A DNA stretch of 64,000 bases from Macquaria australasica (taxonomy: Eukaryota; Chordata; Actinopteri; Centrarchiformes; Percichthyidae): the NCBI GenBank assembly GCA_005408345.1, contig SEMN01000070.1:1107001-1171000 (forward strand). The letters run 5' to 3'. Each line of letters starts with the position of its first letter. Position 1 is the first letter of the stretch. The position numbers were made by a program, and so were the translations under genes. Below the pieces are notes generated by a model. The model saw only the letters and a list, made by a program, of their open reading frames with translations. It ran no database searches and was not told the origin of the DNA. This document shows, piece by piece, positions 40,801-52,470 of the stretch.

Positions 40801-43800
40801 TTCAGCAGTTAAATCAACTGAACCATTTCAATTACAAACTGAATGTTCTGATGCGTGTCTGCTTTCCATAAAGTTTGGATTAATTATCAGTGTTGCAAAA
40901 CGCACTATACAAAGCCACAGGTAGAGATATTTTATCAATGTAGGTGTTCTGCATTTAAATAATTCTGCTTAACATTTAGCAGACTAAATCATTTTATTTC
41001 CTATATTAAACTTGTGTTTAAGTATGCTATTTATGCGTTATTTTCTCAAAGGCAGTATGGCATATTGCTGTCCAGCTACGCATCTCCATATTTGGTGCTT
41101 TTTAAGTTTTTAGATAACAGGAGGGATAAACGCTTTTGAAAAGGCTGTTTCATGAAAAGCTGACATTTTGGAGATACTGTAGATGGTTTTCATTGGAAAG
41201 CGAGCAGCAATATGACAGTGCTTCTCAAAAGGTGAAGCAGCAAGAAATTATATTCCCTCTTTACTCTCTTGTCCAAGTCAGATATTATTAAAGTTGTTAT
41301 ACTCGACAATAGCAAAGAGGATTGGAAATAATATGAAATGGGTTATAAAGCATAAGCTGCTGGAGCTAGCATGCTAACTTTAGAATTCCTCAACATCAAC
41401 TCCCTACATCCTTGTCCTTGCACTTAATGTAAGCCATGCAGCACCCCTCCTACTCTACTGCCTGTATTCATTCATCATGACGGTAGAAAAACAAGAATAT
41501 ATATAATCAATACTTCCTGAACAACAGGTCAATCCTACCCTTTCCCTCAAACTGATAATTGACAACTGGAGAGTCTTGCTATTTCACAGGTCAAAGTTCA
41601 ATCAGACTGAACTCTGTGCGAGGGAGATGAGTCAGAACCTACTCCTGATCGAAGCGAATGTAAATGCATCTCTCTACTTTGTTGAAATGAATGGAAAGCA
41701 TTATTTTTTTGTCCCGACAGTGTCAACTACTCTTACTGTGGTCCACGTTCACAACAACCATAACACACATTTTCATTCACAACCTTAGCACACATTTTGC
41801 ACGGAATCCAGTCATAATCTGGTTTAAACATCACAATATCTCCAAATGACAGACTCATCTGAGGGAATAAACTATTTTCTATTTCAATTTTCCTCTCTAG
41901 TGCTGGCTCGACCAATTGTTTTCCACTCTTCACTGCATTTTTTCCAAAGGGTGGTCTGTGTAAGGTTTCTCTCCAATTCCTCCATCTTTACTTTCACTTT
42001 AGACAACTCAAATATGACATTATATGACATACAATACTATACCTCAAAGTCAAAATAATGTCCATATTGTACCTAATTATCAATCATGATGGAGATGTGT
42101 GATTATATACAGTTAATTGTGCAGCCCTACCATCAACTTTTTAGCTGCAAAAATGAGTATTGCAAGATACAAAAACACATCAGAGTGTTTTCAGTAACAT
42201 CTTTGCCTGGGTTAGGTTAGGTTAGGAGGTTAGAGTGAGGATTGTGTTGTAGTGTAAGGATAAAGACCAGGGAAAGTCCAACAACCCCACAGTGGATCTG
42301 ATGGAAGCTGGAACAACAGAGCAGTGTTTGAATGCTCAAGAGGGAGCAATAGAGGGGGAGAACGAGAGAGAGAGGAGAGAAAGCCTGCAGCACATTCCCC
42401 ACAAGACACTCACTTCCTGTCTGTGAGTCTTACTCAGCACCCAGGAGGAAGAGGAGGATGAGGCCCTCACACATACGTCCCTCATTATGTGGGTACAGAA
42501 GCCAGAGAAATAATCCTCTAAACAATAAAAAAGGGAAAAATATAATAATCACATGTTCACTAATGGGCCATTTTCCCTTTTTAGAGGAAGAAGTTTAGAG
42601 AAGTTTCCACTGGCCTCCAAATGAAGTTGTGTGCGAGAAACATTTCAAAATACGTAACTCCGAGCATTAGCATCCTCTGCACAGAAGATATTAGGTAAAT
42701 AGAAGTACCTATTGTAAATTACACTGACAACATTATCACTACATACTGAAAATACCTGTGAAAACCTTGTACTCTCTCAGTGCCATATGCAACAGTTTTT
42801 CCCATTATGAGACAAAGCTGCCCAATAATAGTGTGTGGTTTAGGAGCAGGAACACAAATTAGTTCAATGAAGAAAATGATTCACTTAGCCTAATTGTAGG
42901 TTGTTGTTGCAGTTACTCCGCAAACATGTTGTTACGATGTGTGCACACCCTGGCCCACCAGGAGGCTGTGCTCAGTCACAAACAACTAAACTCTCATCAT
43001 TACTAGTCTGAGCAGGGAAACCCTCAGCCAGAGCTCTTCAAACGGACCCATACACAGGAGAATACATCGGTGACGTATGCTTAAAAAAAAAAATCCATGG
43101 AAAACCTTGTTGCACATGCAGGCACTCAATTTGGATAATCAGGGTTGGAGAAAATGTTACATCTTTCCCACACTTGCCCCTGGTCTCTTAACTTCATAAT
43201 GAATGCAAAAAAAATAAAAAAAAGGCACAAAAGTTCTCTTACACTGTCCCCTGTACACATAAAACTATCTTTCAAGCTTTCATGCTTGTGTCAAGGTCTC
43301 CAAGCCATTAACTTGGGAGTTCTATTCTAGGTTGCCAATAGTACAACAGTTAAACCCAGATGGCTGTCAGGGTGAGATTTTGTTGTCACTTTACACTGCA
43401 TTTACTGATCTAAGCTGCGTCCCTGCCAATGCGAGAGACAGTAAATTTGTAATTGCTAAGCACTTAACAATTTCCATTTTCTCCTGATGAAATTGTGCCA
43501 GAACGGGGGAGTGAAATACGGCTGTTCCAAATAAAAGGTAGTTTGAGTGTGTACGCTGGGATTTTGCCTCAGTGTGGAGACATGCTAGTGAGTCACTAAC
43601 TTGTATTTTAATGGGCACAGAGTGCTGCTGGGTCATTTTTACTCTCCAGAATTTATGCAACCCCTGACTATGTGGCTCTTCCCCAGTCTGATGTCCCACT
43701 CTGACCCCTTTTCCTGTAACTTCCCCTTTTCTTGAGTACAGCCAGATTTAGTATTAGGATAACATTTTCAAATGCCTGATTAAAAGCTAATACAATTTCC

Positions 43801-46800
43801 ATTACGGCTCAAGACTTCAGATACATTGAGGTAAATGGACTTACAGGAGATCAGATTTCTCTGGCCATACCTTAAAACCTCACACCAATGAATCAACCAA
43901 TTAGCGAATAAAATGCTAAGAGTGAAATAGATAAAATAGAAAACAAATCAAATAGTAAAAACTTTGATAAAATGAAATGATCATTATTGCATATGTATCT
44001 GTAAGTAAATATATGAATCTTATAAATCAAACATGTATTCATAAATACAATTTTCATTTGTTATCTGTCATCTGTTATGAGTCATTTATGTTGGTGAAGG
44101 TGTGACTTCCTGAAACCTTTCAAAAGATTTTGGATCTTGCAGCCAGAGGGAGAAAATGGGAGCAGAGATTTCACAGCTCTTTTATGAAGCAACACACCAC
44201 ACGACATCAGTGAACATGTCATCCAGGGTGGGAAATTAACTTTTTAAAATGTGAACATCTACCTGCCACTGATGGATAAATGTTCAAGCCACTTTCATAT
44301 TTTACCAGCATTTGGCTGGTGGCTGGTTCTAATTTCCATTGTCATCTATGGAGCAACTGGATTCTAATTGCAAAAGGAAATTGAACTGCAGCAATTACAT
44401 TTAATCCATGCATCAAAACCAAATGTATTTATTCCTAAACGTCTTCATGCTGTAAACTTTTTTCCTATTATCTCTTTTAATCTAGAGCTGCAACAATTAG
44501 TCCATTCATTGATTAGTTGATCAACAGAAGAGTTGAGAGCTATTTTGATAAGAAGTTAATCATTTCTTAAGCAGAAATGGCAGATATCTTTTGGGTCCAG
44601 CTTCTCCAATGTGAGAATTTCTGTTTTTTCCTGTTTTACATTATTATAAATTGAATATCTTTGGGATTTGGACCACTTGTCAGACAAAGACATTTAGAGA
44701 CATCACCTTGGGCTCTGGGAAATTTTGATGAGCATTTTTCACTATTGTGACCTTTTATAGATTAAGCAGTTAATCCATTAAACAAGAAAATAATTGGCAG
44801 ATGAATCGAAAATAATCATCAGTTGCAGCCTAATTTTAAATCTGACAGTCTTGTTTCTTTCCATATTGTTTATATATGTCCCTGTTCTTTGTGCAATTTA
44901 TAGATTTATATACTTATCAGTTCAGATTTTGTCCACCATTTAAAAAAATTTAATAAAATCAATGTCCCCATCTTTCACTCAAAATCTCTCCTGTATGTGT
45001 AGGGCAGAAATGTGTTATCCATAAGAGAGAGAGTGAATGAATGTTTAGCCATACTGTACACAATCAAGTGCACCTCACAGCAGTTAACCTAAAAATTAGC
45101 CACTGAAATAATAATTCATAAAGATGTGGTTGTGAAAGCTGTTCCCAAAGCAGAGTATTGTTTCCAACAGCCAGTTTATAAAATTTATGTCTGTCTCTGA
45201 AATATAATCTGTAGTCATAACACCTTTGATATTTATGTCACCGCAGTCCCCAAAAAATGCAAACTAGCGCAGACATATTACCTGGATCTGGCAAAAATTT
45301 GAGATGCTAGCTATTGTTGTTTGGGAAGTGATCGCAGCATGAGTCGACCCGTGGCTCTTTGCTGAGGATCAAGCGCACTTCATTTTCCAGGAAAGAGAAG
45401 CCAGAGATACCGTCACAGACAATAAAACACCGAGTATAAATACACTGGAGTTCCCATAAAATTATTTCATTATAGTCCAACTCTGCCACTGTGGCCTTGA
45501 GAACATGATGTACCACGTCAAAGTCTACAGCTTATCCAATCAAAACACAGCCAGATGTTACAAAGCTCTGACCCAACTGGATGAGACTAAAAGAGCCATT
45601 TATTAGGATTTGAATTTACAATTACGGGTACAGAGAGGAAAGAAAAGAGAAACAAGACTCTCTGATCCACTCATTTGAAACTAATCTAGACCATGACTCT
45701 AGCTTTTTGTAGTCATTAGTGCACCGTGTGCAAAACTCAACAGATGCTTGGACTGTGTAATGTCTACTAAGAGATAACCAAGCGACATATGATGCAACCA
45801 GACCTCAAGGATTCTTCCTGACGGCCAGAGGTCAAACGTTAAAGCAGTTTCACAGTTGAGATAGTGTGGTATTTAAACCTGAACCTACAAATGACCAGAA
45901 AGACAGTGGAGCACAGCAGCCGTTTCTATTCTACAACCCAGCTGCAATGTCAACATGAGCAAAGTCAGCCATGATGTCATGATGCAGCAATTGGGAAACA
46001 AGATGTTGGCGGAGATACGAGACCAAACTAACAAACTATAAAGACCCAGTACACTAGATAGATTATACATAACACATACAGACGCACAAACAAACAGACA
46101 CATTTAGGCACACTGTGGGACGTGGCGCATGGTATGTCCAACCGGGACTCTCGGATTTAGGGCCGGCCTCTGGTTAAGTTGTTTTCCTGGAAGAGTTAGG
46201 GATGACATGGAGCTTTGAGGAATGTACCGAACAGCGAGGCAGCAACCAGGACGTTCTCAAGGGGAACTACGTGCATGTGTCTGTGTGTATAGCATAAAGG
46301 ATACGCTTACTTCAAGACCAGCTGCTTGCTGAGGATTACTCCAAACGTTAGTCACAAACTTAAAATATTACAGACAAACAGCTCATAAGCAATACTACTT
46401 AATTTCTTGCTTGTTTTAATTACAGTATGATTATGGCTGATAGTGTCCCTCCTAATGTCCAGTTTGTCTGCTTCTCAGCTCTGACTTATGGTCTTCCTAT
46501 GGAATTGATTAAGAATCCAGCCCACTTACCTAAGGCTCTAATATTCGACACTCTTGTGTTTTGAAATACGTGATAAATGACCTCAACCTCTGAGTTTCCA
46601 GGGACCTCTCAACAGAGACTGGCCTGGCCCTGTCTTTATGAGCCTGTCATCGCTTGTTTAACTGTTCACTGTCACTCGCACGTCATTAGGAGGAGAGTGA
46701 ATCAATTTTACCACCAAAACAAAAGACAGTAACACAACACACGCAGGAGAAGTCAACATGGTAGTGTACAACAGACAGGCGACTTTTTTTTAAAGGAATC

Positions 46801-47768
46801 TGGCATTACAATGACAGTCATGAAAATGTTATTGCCATTTTCTAATGAAGACTGTGGCTACTGTACTTGTACACAGCCTCTTTCTAAGATTACTTATCAG
46901 CTTTTAGTTCCTTTTTGTTAAAGTCAGCCAAGGCTTTTTTTTTTTTTTTGTCAGTTTCTGTGTGCAGACTGTTTTGAGAATTAAGAAAACTGCATGTTCA
47001 GGTCAATTTCAGTTTAGTCTAAAAACAAATGCACACCATGGGAGTTTGTGTAGCGACAGCTTGTGGTCGGGGCATGTTACTACCTCCATGCAAGCACAGC
47101 GCATTGATGGTTACAGTCTCATTTCTTCGACCTCCTGAAGCTTCTGTTCAAACTTTGGGTTTCAGGCAACATGCACGCCCATATAACTGTAAACTTAGCA
47201 GCTTCTTTCAGTGGCCAACACATCATCTTTCTTTTCTTTATAACGCGGTGGCATTAATTGAAAGCCCACAGCTAACTGGCTTGACTTAACGTTAATTGCT
47301 CTAATTGATTCGTTCCGCATGTTGCTTCCCTCCACGCTAACAAGGAATCCTAAAATTTTAAGCTACCGAAAGTAGTAATTATGTACTGAAAGTGCGTGTA
47401 AAATAAACAAAGGGCTGTCAGAGAGCTGCTAAAGTGTGCAGCTTCATGGAAACAACGACAGGCTACAATTAGCCTAACTTGCATGAGATGAAACGTGGAC
47501 AGGATATATGTTGAAAACGTGAAAATACTTGAATATACCATTAACTTTGTACTTGGTTATTGGATTTGTTTTTACCTAATAACATGATTTCCAACTTCTT
47601 GCGGTCCACCCGAAACCTCTCCTCAGTCCACTCCGGATCTGGCAGCGGATGGGGTCCGCTCAGATCCTCCTCTGATCCCGGGAGAGGGGAGTCGGTGCTG
47701 CGCTCGCTGTTGGAGCCCTGGTCCGACTGCTGCAAGTATCCGCTTAAAGCGTCGCACCGGGCAGCCAT
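1734..47768 (-). CDS. bicc1: bicc1 (Bicaudal-C homolog 1), 5' part, 13 coding exons, 3' end outside window
   Basis: This is a cytoplasmic RNA-binding translational regulator with N-terminal KH and KH-like domains and, in the whole protein, a C-terminal SAM domain. Exons joined in order (minus strand) are 47768-47576, 30517-30471, 23521-23452, 19302-19223, 18132-17974, 16436-16383, 12609-12427, 9373-9122, 7518-7387, 5027-4823, 2971-2810, 2192-2005 and 1875-1734. All have AG/GT borders, the phases match at every junction, and 622 codons plus one base result. The product closely follows vertebrate BICC1: the N-terminus contains 'SDQGSNSERSTDSP', residues 148-153 'VIGKGG' carry the GXXG loop of one KH domain, and residues 298-301 'GRNG' that of the next. 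Residues 391-622 are the Ser/Pro-rich linker. The SAM domain and stop codon are absent because the gene runs off the left edge. Which teleost duplicate (a or b) it is cannot be decided here. Confidence 0.95.
2005..2192 (-). CDS. bicc1: bicc1 coding exon 12 (linker)
   Basis: It encodes residues 513-575: GFSSQLMLHPSTQAALSS, then HSTPSPPPGLAPID, ending TLNGHVK. The SPPPGL.P and LNGH blocks are conserved in BICC1. Acceptor TTTCAG. The donor GTTGGC is poor, but the frame into exon 13 supports this boundary. Confidence 0.9.
2193..2809 (-). other. bicc1 intron 11
   Basis: An intron of 617 bp. It contains the dispersed repeat at 2500-2664; nothing else is recognised. Confidence 0.85.
2500..2664 (-). 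repeat. Dispersed teleost repeat, copy 1
   Basis: Read on the minus strand it begins 'ttaaaggggaactccactg', continues into ttttacaca and includes 'gcattgtgggtaatgtagg'. I recognise this as a dispersed teleost repeat, probably the end of a non-autonomous DNA transposon. A second, opposite-orientation terminus is at 35069. The class is an inference. Confidence 0.5.
2810..2971 (-). CDS. bicc1: bicc1 coding exon 11 (linker)
   Basis: It encodes residues 459-512, GFLGATAPHSLTNSAAPN, then NSLNSSMSPLQTPSP and SLWPSSLTSTQ. These align with human BICC1 LNALNSSVSPLQSPS and its Leu-Trp motif. It is symmetric in phase 1 (162 nt), so skipping it would keep frame. The donor GTTGGT is weak. Confidence 0.93.
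2972..4822 (-). other. bicc1 intron 10
   Basis: About 1.85 kb of AT-rich intron. No exon, RNA gene or recognised mobile element was seen. Confidence 0.8.
4823..5027 (-). CDS. bicc1: bicc1 coding exon 10 (end of KH region, start of linker)
   Basis: It encodes residues 391-458, starting SVIVKSVERNAVNMYEARKF and passing into a Ser/Pro-rich stretch that ends LDILASAGLGLSNL, a conserved BICC1 signature. Acceptor TTCTCAG, donor GTAATG; leaves in phase 1. Confidence 0.95.
5671..5686. repeat. (CA)8 microsatellite
   Basis: Uninterrupted CA dinucleotides seen directly. Confidence 0.95.
6801..7335 (+). repeat. Dispersed teleost repeat ('ctttgagctaaatgc' family), long copy
   Basis: It contains 'gtgctttgagctaaatgcc', 'gaatgctaacatttgctaat', 'ttcatgggaatgccatta' and 'caatccatctaatagttg'. 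I recognise this order of blocks from a widespread teleost repeat of uncertain class. A short fragment of the same family is at 9439-9530. No coding capacity. Confidence 0.65.
7387..7518 (-). CDS. bicc1: bicc1 coding exon 9
   Basis: It encodes residues 347-390, GCLPLVLMFDIKEDIEVEPQ through LDVFISIKPKPKQPSK, the second KH-like segment. Acceptor CCACAG, donor GTATGA, phase 0 to 0. Confidence 0.96.
7519..9121 (-). other. bicc1 intron 8
   Basis: An intron of about 1.6 kb. Apart from the GT/CA microsatellite beside its 5' end nothing is recognised. Confidence 0.8.
9085..9112. repeat. (AC)14 microsatellite beside bicc1 exon 8 donor
   Basis: Fourteen uninterrupted AC units. On the gene strand this is a GT run beginning 9 nt into intron 8, right after the splice donor GTGTGTAAC. 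Confidence 0.97.
9122..9373 (-). CDS. bicc1: bicc1 coding exon 8 (GRNG KH domain)
   Basis: It encodes residues 263-346. The GXXG loop GRNG lies at 298-301 within 'HHLFMKGRNGSNIKHI', followed by TGAQIHFPDP and ESVCLARQYLM. Human BICC1 has Met where this protein has Lys just before the loop. The donor GTGTGT leads almost directly into a GT microsatellite. Symmetric 84-codon exon. Confidence 0.97.
9439..9530 (+). repeat. Dispersed teleost repeat ('ctttgagctaaatgc' family), fragment
   Basis: About 90 bp match the start of the 6801-7335 copy, including 'gtgctttgagctaaatgct' and 'gtcagcatgccaacatgct'. Confidence 0.65.
9655..9895 (-). repeat. Degenerate 'gctgcaacaattag' family repeat, reverse copy
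   Basis: It shares the family hallmarks in reverse orientation: gattaatcgttaa near the left end, 'cagtccaaaacccaaagat' (complement of the block in other copies), and an AT-rich right end. It is heavily diverged. Confidence 0.5.
11564..11868 (+). repeat. Degenerate 'gctgcaacaattag' family repeat
   Basis: It starts 'tagagctgaaacaatttgtc' and contains 'gaatgtctttgggttttgga' and 'tcaccttgggctctggaaa', the core blocks shared with the copies at 31549 and 44482. I recognise it as a common teleost non-autonomous repeat; its class is uncertain. Confidence 0.7.
11996..12210 (+). mobile_element. tRNA-derived SINE
   Basis: It carries a pol III B-box-like ggttcgatccc at 12028-12038, the body block 'ccttgagcaagacactgaac' with 'caaattgctcccgatggtt', and the tail 'gctatataaatgcagtgcat'. 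This order is typical of a teleost SINE. It sits inside bicc1 intron 7 on the opposite strand to the gene. Confidence 0.75.
12427..12609 (-). CDS. bicc1: bicc1 coding exon 7 (KH-like linker)
   Basis: It encodes residues 202-262 between the GKGG and GRNG KH domains, starting ELLPLVLSFELP and containing HISQTYNLTVSFK and VRGSQNN. These are diagnostic BICC1 KH-like motifs that lack a GXXG loop. Donor GTGAGG; phase 0 to 0. Confidence 0.96.
13382..13411. repeat. Compound CT/CA microsatellite
   Basis: A short CT run leads directly into a CA run; seen directly. Confidence 0.85.
14239..14639. mobile_element. Foldback (long inverted-repeat) element, copy 1
   Basis: The left end 'aggaatagtttgacattttg' is the near-complement of the right end 'caaaatgctgaactagtcct'. 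Inside, 'agttagatgagaagatcgat' and 'gtccgttcaatatgaa' on the left are mirrored by 'ttcatattgaacggac' and 'atcttttcatctgactct' on the right. The arms are therefore about 100 bp, separated by unique sequence. No transposase; non-autonomous. A second copy lies at the right edge of the window. Confidence 0.8.
15325..15341. repeat. (CT)n microsatellite
   Basis: Uninterrupted CT run seen directly. Confidence 0.9.
16383..16436 (-). CDS. bicc1: bicc1 coding exon 6
   Basis: An 18-codon symmetric exon encoding residues 184-201, VSIAGQPGGVEAARVKIR, the last strand and helix of the GKGG KH domain. Acceptor AACAG, donor GTAAGT. Confidence 0.95.
16437..17973 (-). other. bicc1 intron 5
   Basis: A 1.5-kb intron with nothing recognised in it. 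Confidence 0.8.
17974..18132 (-). CDS. bicc1: bicc1 coding exon 5 (GKGG KH domain)
   Basis: It encodes residues 131-183. The KH nucleic-acid-binding loop GKGG is at 150-153, followed by 'NNIKRVMEETGCHIHFPD', the classic KH helix-loop-strand. Acceptor CATTAG and donor GTTTGT. The exon is symmetric (phase 0 to 0, 53 codons). Confidence 0.96.
18133..19222 (-). other. bicc1 intron 4
   Basis: A 1.1-kb intron. About 18880-19060 is noticeably more GC-rich than its surroundings, but no exon or element could be assigned. Confidence 0.75.
19223..19302 (-). CDS. bicc1: bicc1 coding exon 4 (first KH region)
   Basis: It encodes residues 104-130, 'DPHIKVCGKRENVREAKD' followed by RIMSVLDTK, completing the first KH domain. 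Human BICC1 has Ser where this protein has Cys in 'KVCGK'. Acceptor CTGCAG, donor GTACAG, phase 1 to 0. Confidence 0.95.
19303..23451 (-). other. bicc1 intron 3
   Basis: A 4.1-kb intron containing a TA microsatellite (19777-19805) and a short CA run near 20335-20350. Nothing else is recognised. Confidence 0.8.
19777..19805. repeat. (TA)14 microsatellite
   Basis: An uninterrupted TA run of 29 bases. It is self-complementary and can extrude as a cruciform. Confidence 0.95.
23452..23521 (-). CDS. bicc1: bicc1 coding exon 3 (first KH region)
   Basis: It encodes residues 81-103 of the first KH domain, including 'TQIAWPSKLKIGAKSKK', which is nearly identical to human BICC1. The acceptor is TTCCAG and the donor GTGACT. 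It enters in phase 0 and leaves in phase 1. Confidence 0.95.
24361..24379. repeat. (AAAT)n simple repeat
   Basis: Tandem AATA tetranucleotides merging into an A-rich stretch. Confidence 0.85.
26927..26966. repeat. Interrupted (TG)n microsatellite
   Basis: TG runs interrupted by tacgtc and tc, seen directly. Confidence 0.9.
30471..30517 (-). CDS. bicc1: bicc1 coding exon 2
   Basis: This 47-nt exon completes codon 65 and encodes residues 65-80, ending GGEDFFQK, which matches the 'EDFFQK' block that opens the first KH region in BICC1. It has acceptor CTCTAG, donor GTGAAT, and ends in phase 0. Intron 1 before it is about 17 kb. Confidence 0.92.
31549..31853 (+). repeat. 'gctgcaacaattag' family repeat
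   Basis: It runs from 'ttgaaacgattagctgac' to 'aataatcgttaattgcagcc', with 'aatatctttatgttttggac' in the middle. The ends carry inverted 'gctgcaa...gattaatcg'-type termini. Confidence 0.7.
33181..33512 (+). repeat. Degenerate 'gctgcaacaattag' family repeat
   Basis: It starts tagctgaaacaattc, has 'cagcttctcaaactcaaaca' in the middle and ends 'aaaacgattgttagtggcag', with the block order of the other copies. Confidence 0.6.
34673..34708. repeat. Perfect 16-bp inverted repeat with 4-nt loop
   Basis: The arm caacacatggctcatg (34673-34688) is followed by aaaa and then its exact complement catgagccatgtgttg (34693-34708). The first base pair beyond the arms is mismatched. Confidence 0.95.
35069..35098 (+). 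repeat. Dispersed teleost repeat, copy 2 terminus
   Basis: The stretch 'ttaaaaggtgaacttaactg' followed by attttacacac matches, in opposite orientation, the terminus of the repeat at 2500-2664. Sequence beyond this end is too diverged to delimit. Confidence 0.45.
44482..44830 (+). repeat. 'gctgcaacaattag' family repeat, best-preserved copy
   Basis: It runs from 'tagagctgcaacaattagtc' to 'aataatcatcagttgcagcc'. The termini are inverted-repeat-like (gctgcaac...gttgcagc). The central block 'catcaccttgggctctggga' is shared with the 11564 copy. Confidence 0.75.
47576..47768 (-). CDS. bicc1: bicc1 coding exon 1 (start codon)
   Basis: It encodes residues 1-64, beginning MAARCDALSGYLQQSDQG and ending in the block 'EERFRVDRKKLEIMLL'. 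The ATG at 47768-47766 has G at -3 and G at +4, a strong initiation context, and aligns with the conserved BICC1 N-terminus. The frame stays open for 22 codons upstream but contains no ATG there, so this ATG is the start. The 5' splice site is GTAAAA at 47575-47570 and the exon ends in phase 1. Confidence 0.95.
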
Positions 47769-48090
47769 TGCGCTGCGCAGCAACTTCTCCAGTGGCCACT
47801 GCGTTTTATTCAAAGTTAGGTTGAGCTGGAGCAAAGCGCTGAACTTCTGTGAACTTTTTATTCCGTCACTTCGCGGTGTTGTGCGAGCTCATTGCAGCGC
47901 AGTCGAGACCTTCCTCTGCAGTTTCTTCAGGCCCCTTCGTTTTCCCCCATTAGGCAGACTTCTAAAAATAGGCAGGAGCTCACTGGTCCAGTCGCTATAG
48001 GTTGTCTACCGAGTTAACGGCACAGCACACAGCAAACACACCAACCAACTCCTCGGGAAAGTTTCACGTGTCATCCTGCAAAAGAAAAGC
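47769..48090 (-). promoter_or_regulatory. bicc1 5'UTR/promoter region, CpG-rich
   Basis: The sequence on both sides of the bicc1 ATG, about 47590-48090, contains many CpG dinucleotides (for example gcgctgcgcag, cacttcgcggtgt) in an otherwise CpG-poor region. This suggests a CpG-island-like promoter. No TATA box or transcription start could be fixed. Confidence 0.5.
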
Positions 48091-49857
48091 GGGACTCCTC
48101 CCAGAAGTACTTTTTTGAGCATCTACCTCCCCCTGGGTTCCTGTGAAGGTTTCAAAGCATTAGAATTTTATTGAGAAATTCACTGGACCTGTGGAGTGCA
48201 AAACTTTTAAGTTTAATTTATGGGAAATTATTCAGAGACTATAGCCAAACAGCAAATAAGATCATAGTTATTATGAGCTGAAAATTATATTACAAGTCAA
48301 TCCAATACCACTAGATATGAAAATAAAGTCACAATAAACGATTGAGCACAAAGGGAGGCATGACTTGAATATTTCTATGCCACTATTTTCAGTCAGGCTG
48401 GCAGTTTATAACAACACCCCATGAAACCAATTTATTGGTTTATGGAGGAAACACTACACACACTGAGAGTGGGTAAAAGGAAGTAATACAGGAAAGGGAA
48501 ACCAAAAGTGGAGCAAGTCTAGATTAAGTAAAACAGACTCAAAAAGGGGCCACGATCCAAAGAACAAAGATGCTGTATATGTGCTGATGTTGAATAAAGT
48601 AATAAAAAGTCAGGAGGTATGATAAAGGTCACTGATCTCAGTAATGTATACAACAGAAAGTTTTCAAGTCCCTGTAGAAATATAATTCCGTGGTTATTCT
48701 CATGCTGTGACCAGGAAATGATTAAACAGTTTCCAGTGATTTATGGCCGTTAGGCAGTTTTCCATGTTAAATTTACATTTTTATAGTTTTAGCTTAACTT
48801 GTTTCTGTTGGCAATTCTCTACATTTTGTATTCTTCCGATTTGTCCTCCACATCAGGAACCAGCCAGGCCAGTGGCTAGTGAGGTTCTTCAATCATTGTT
48901 ATTCTTCATATTTAAATCAACTCATGCGAGTCTCACTTCCCAGCCATGTCACAACAACTTGATTTTAATTATTTAATGTTTCATTTCAATGATCAGGAAT
49001 CCCCAACTATGTTTTTTTTTTTTTTCTGGCAGGTTATTCGAGTTGAAAAGCTGAGGGCCAACATTTGTGTACAACTAGGACAAGACAGGTCCTCACTAAA
49101 CCCAGTTGTCTGGTTAAATCACATCAACACACTGCAGCAATTAAATATGTGTGAGCTGCTCAATTAATGTGTACACTAGCTTCATCAGTGTACAGCAAAT
49201 GTGCTGCAACCAGCAGAGGTGATGATAATGGGTGGTCTAATTTCAATGAACAGGAATTGGAACGGGATCCCACTGCTAAAACAAGTCACTATTATAGCCA
49301 CTATCCACACGAATAACCATGAAGCAAATGGGCCTGAATGAAATGTAACACAAACATGAATATTAAGCTGTTCAGGAAGCTGCCTTATGGAAAAGGCTTG
49401 GGTGGTAAAAAGTAAAGGCTACCACCTAGTGGCCATGTGAATAATAGAATAAGGGGCAGACTCAAATATACTGTAAACTGAACCAAACATTTTATACCAC
49501 AGCAAGATAGTTCATAGTTCCAGTTTACTTGTGTGTATTGTCAAAAAACAATTTGCCATTCACTTTTTGATTAATGTTTTTAATGCAAAATAATGAAAAA
49601 TGAATTCAGTATAGTCTTGTACAATCTATTAAAAGAAAAATACAATCAGGCCATCTCACCACAACTAGTAATAATAATGCCAATTTAAGGGAAAAATAAA
49701 ATAAACAGTAAAAACAGTTAAGTCAAGTAAAGTCCGAGTACAGAAAGTGCTTCAAGCGTATAAAACACCTCAACTAGAACCAGTGTGGATGAGCAGTTGA
49801 AACCTTTATATTTTGAGGTGTTCAGGGATGCGTCATTACTGCTGAAACTTCAGTCCT
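48091..49857. other. Intergenic: ube2d1 3'UTR and bicc1 upstream
   Basis: About 1.8 kb between the bicc1 promoter region and the ube2d1 stop codon. The part nearest 49857 must be ube2d1 3'UTR. No tfam or other coding exon is seen on either strand. Confidence 0.75.
49579..49584 (-). terminator. Candidate ube2d1 polyadenylation signal ATTAAA
   Basis: ATTAAA on the minus strand, about 275 nt after the stop codon. It is the common variant hexamer; I saw no AATAAA on that strand between 48600 and 49857. Hexamers of this kind occur by chance, so this is tentative. Confidence 0.3.
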
Positions 49858-52294
<2,437 letters not shown>

Positions 52295-52470
52295 GGCAAA
52301 TCTTTCAGACGGGGCAAGAGAAGCTACGGTGTTAACTTTGACAGCTGTCAGCTACAGCTACGCTCACTTTCTGCCGATTCGGTGTTGTTTGTTTTGACAA
52401 ACTGATTATTTCTTTTGTTTCCGCGTTTTTGTTCGACGACGAAGAATAGCCCGGTGCATTGTGGGCATTA
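52295..52470 (-). promoter_or_regulatory. ube2d1-like 5'UTR/promoter region
   Basis: The bases immediately upstream of the start codon hold scattered CpGs (ttccgcg, gttcgacgacg) and no TATA box, as expected for a housekeeping CpG-island promoter that also covers intron 1. The transcription start is not determinable. Confidence 0.45.

Larger units (their letters stand above)
30518..47575 (-). other. bicc1 intron 1 (17 kb)
   Basis: The first coding intron, bounded by donor GTAAAA (47575-47570) and acceptor CTCTAG (30523-30518). It holds diverged repeats (31549, 33181, 35069, 44482) and two hairpins (31523, 34673). No open frame resembles a known protein. Long first introns often carry enhancers, but none can be pointed to from one sequence. 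Confidence 0.85.

Noticed and set aside
42209..42227. Telomere-like repeat (ggttaggttagg)
   Set aside because: The unit is GGTTA, not the vertebrate TTAGGG, and it is only about four units long.
47769..47834. N-terminal extension of bicc1 upstream of the chosen ATG
   Set aside because: The frame is open for 22 codons but begins at TTG with no ATG, and the conserved BICC1 N-terminus starts at the internal ATG.
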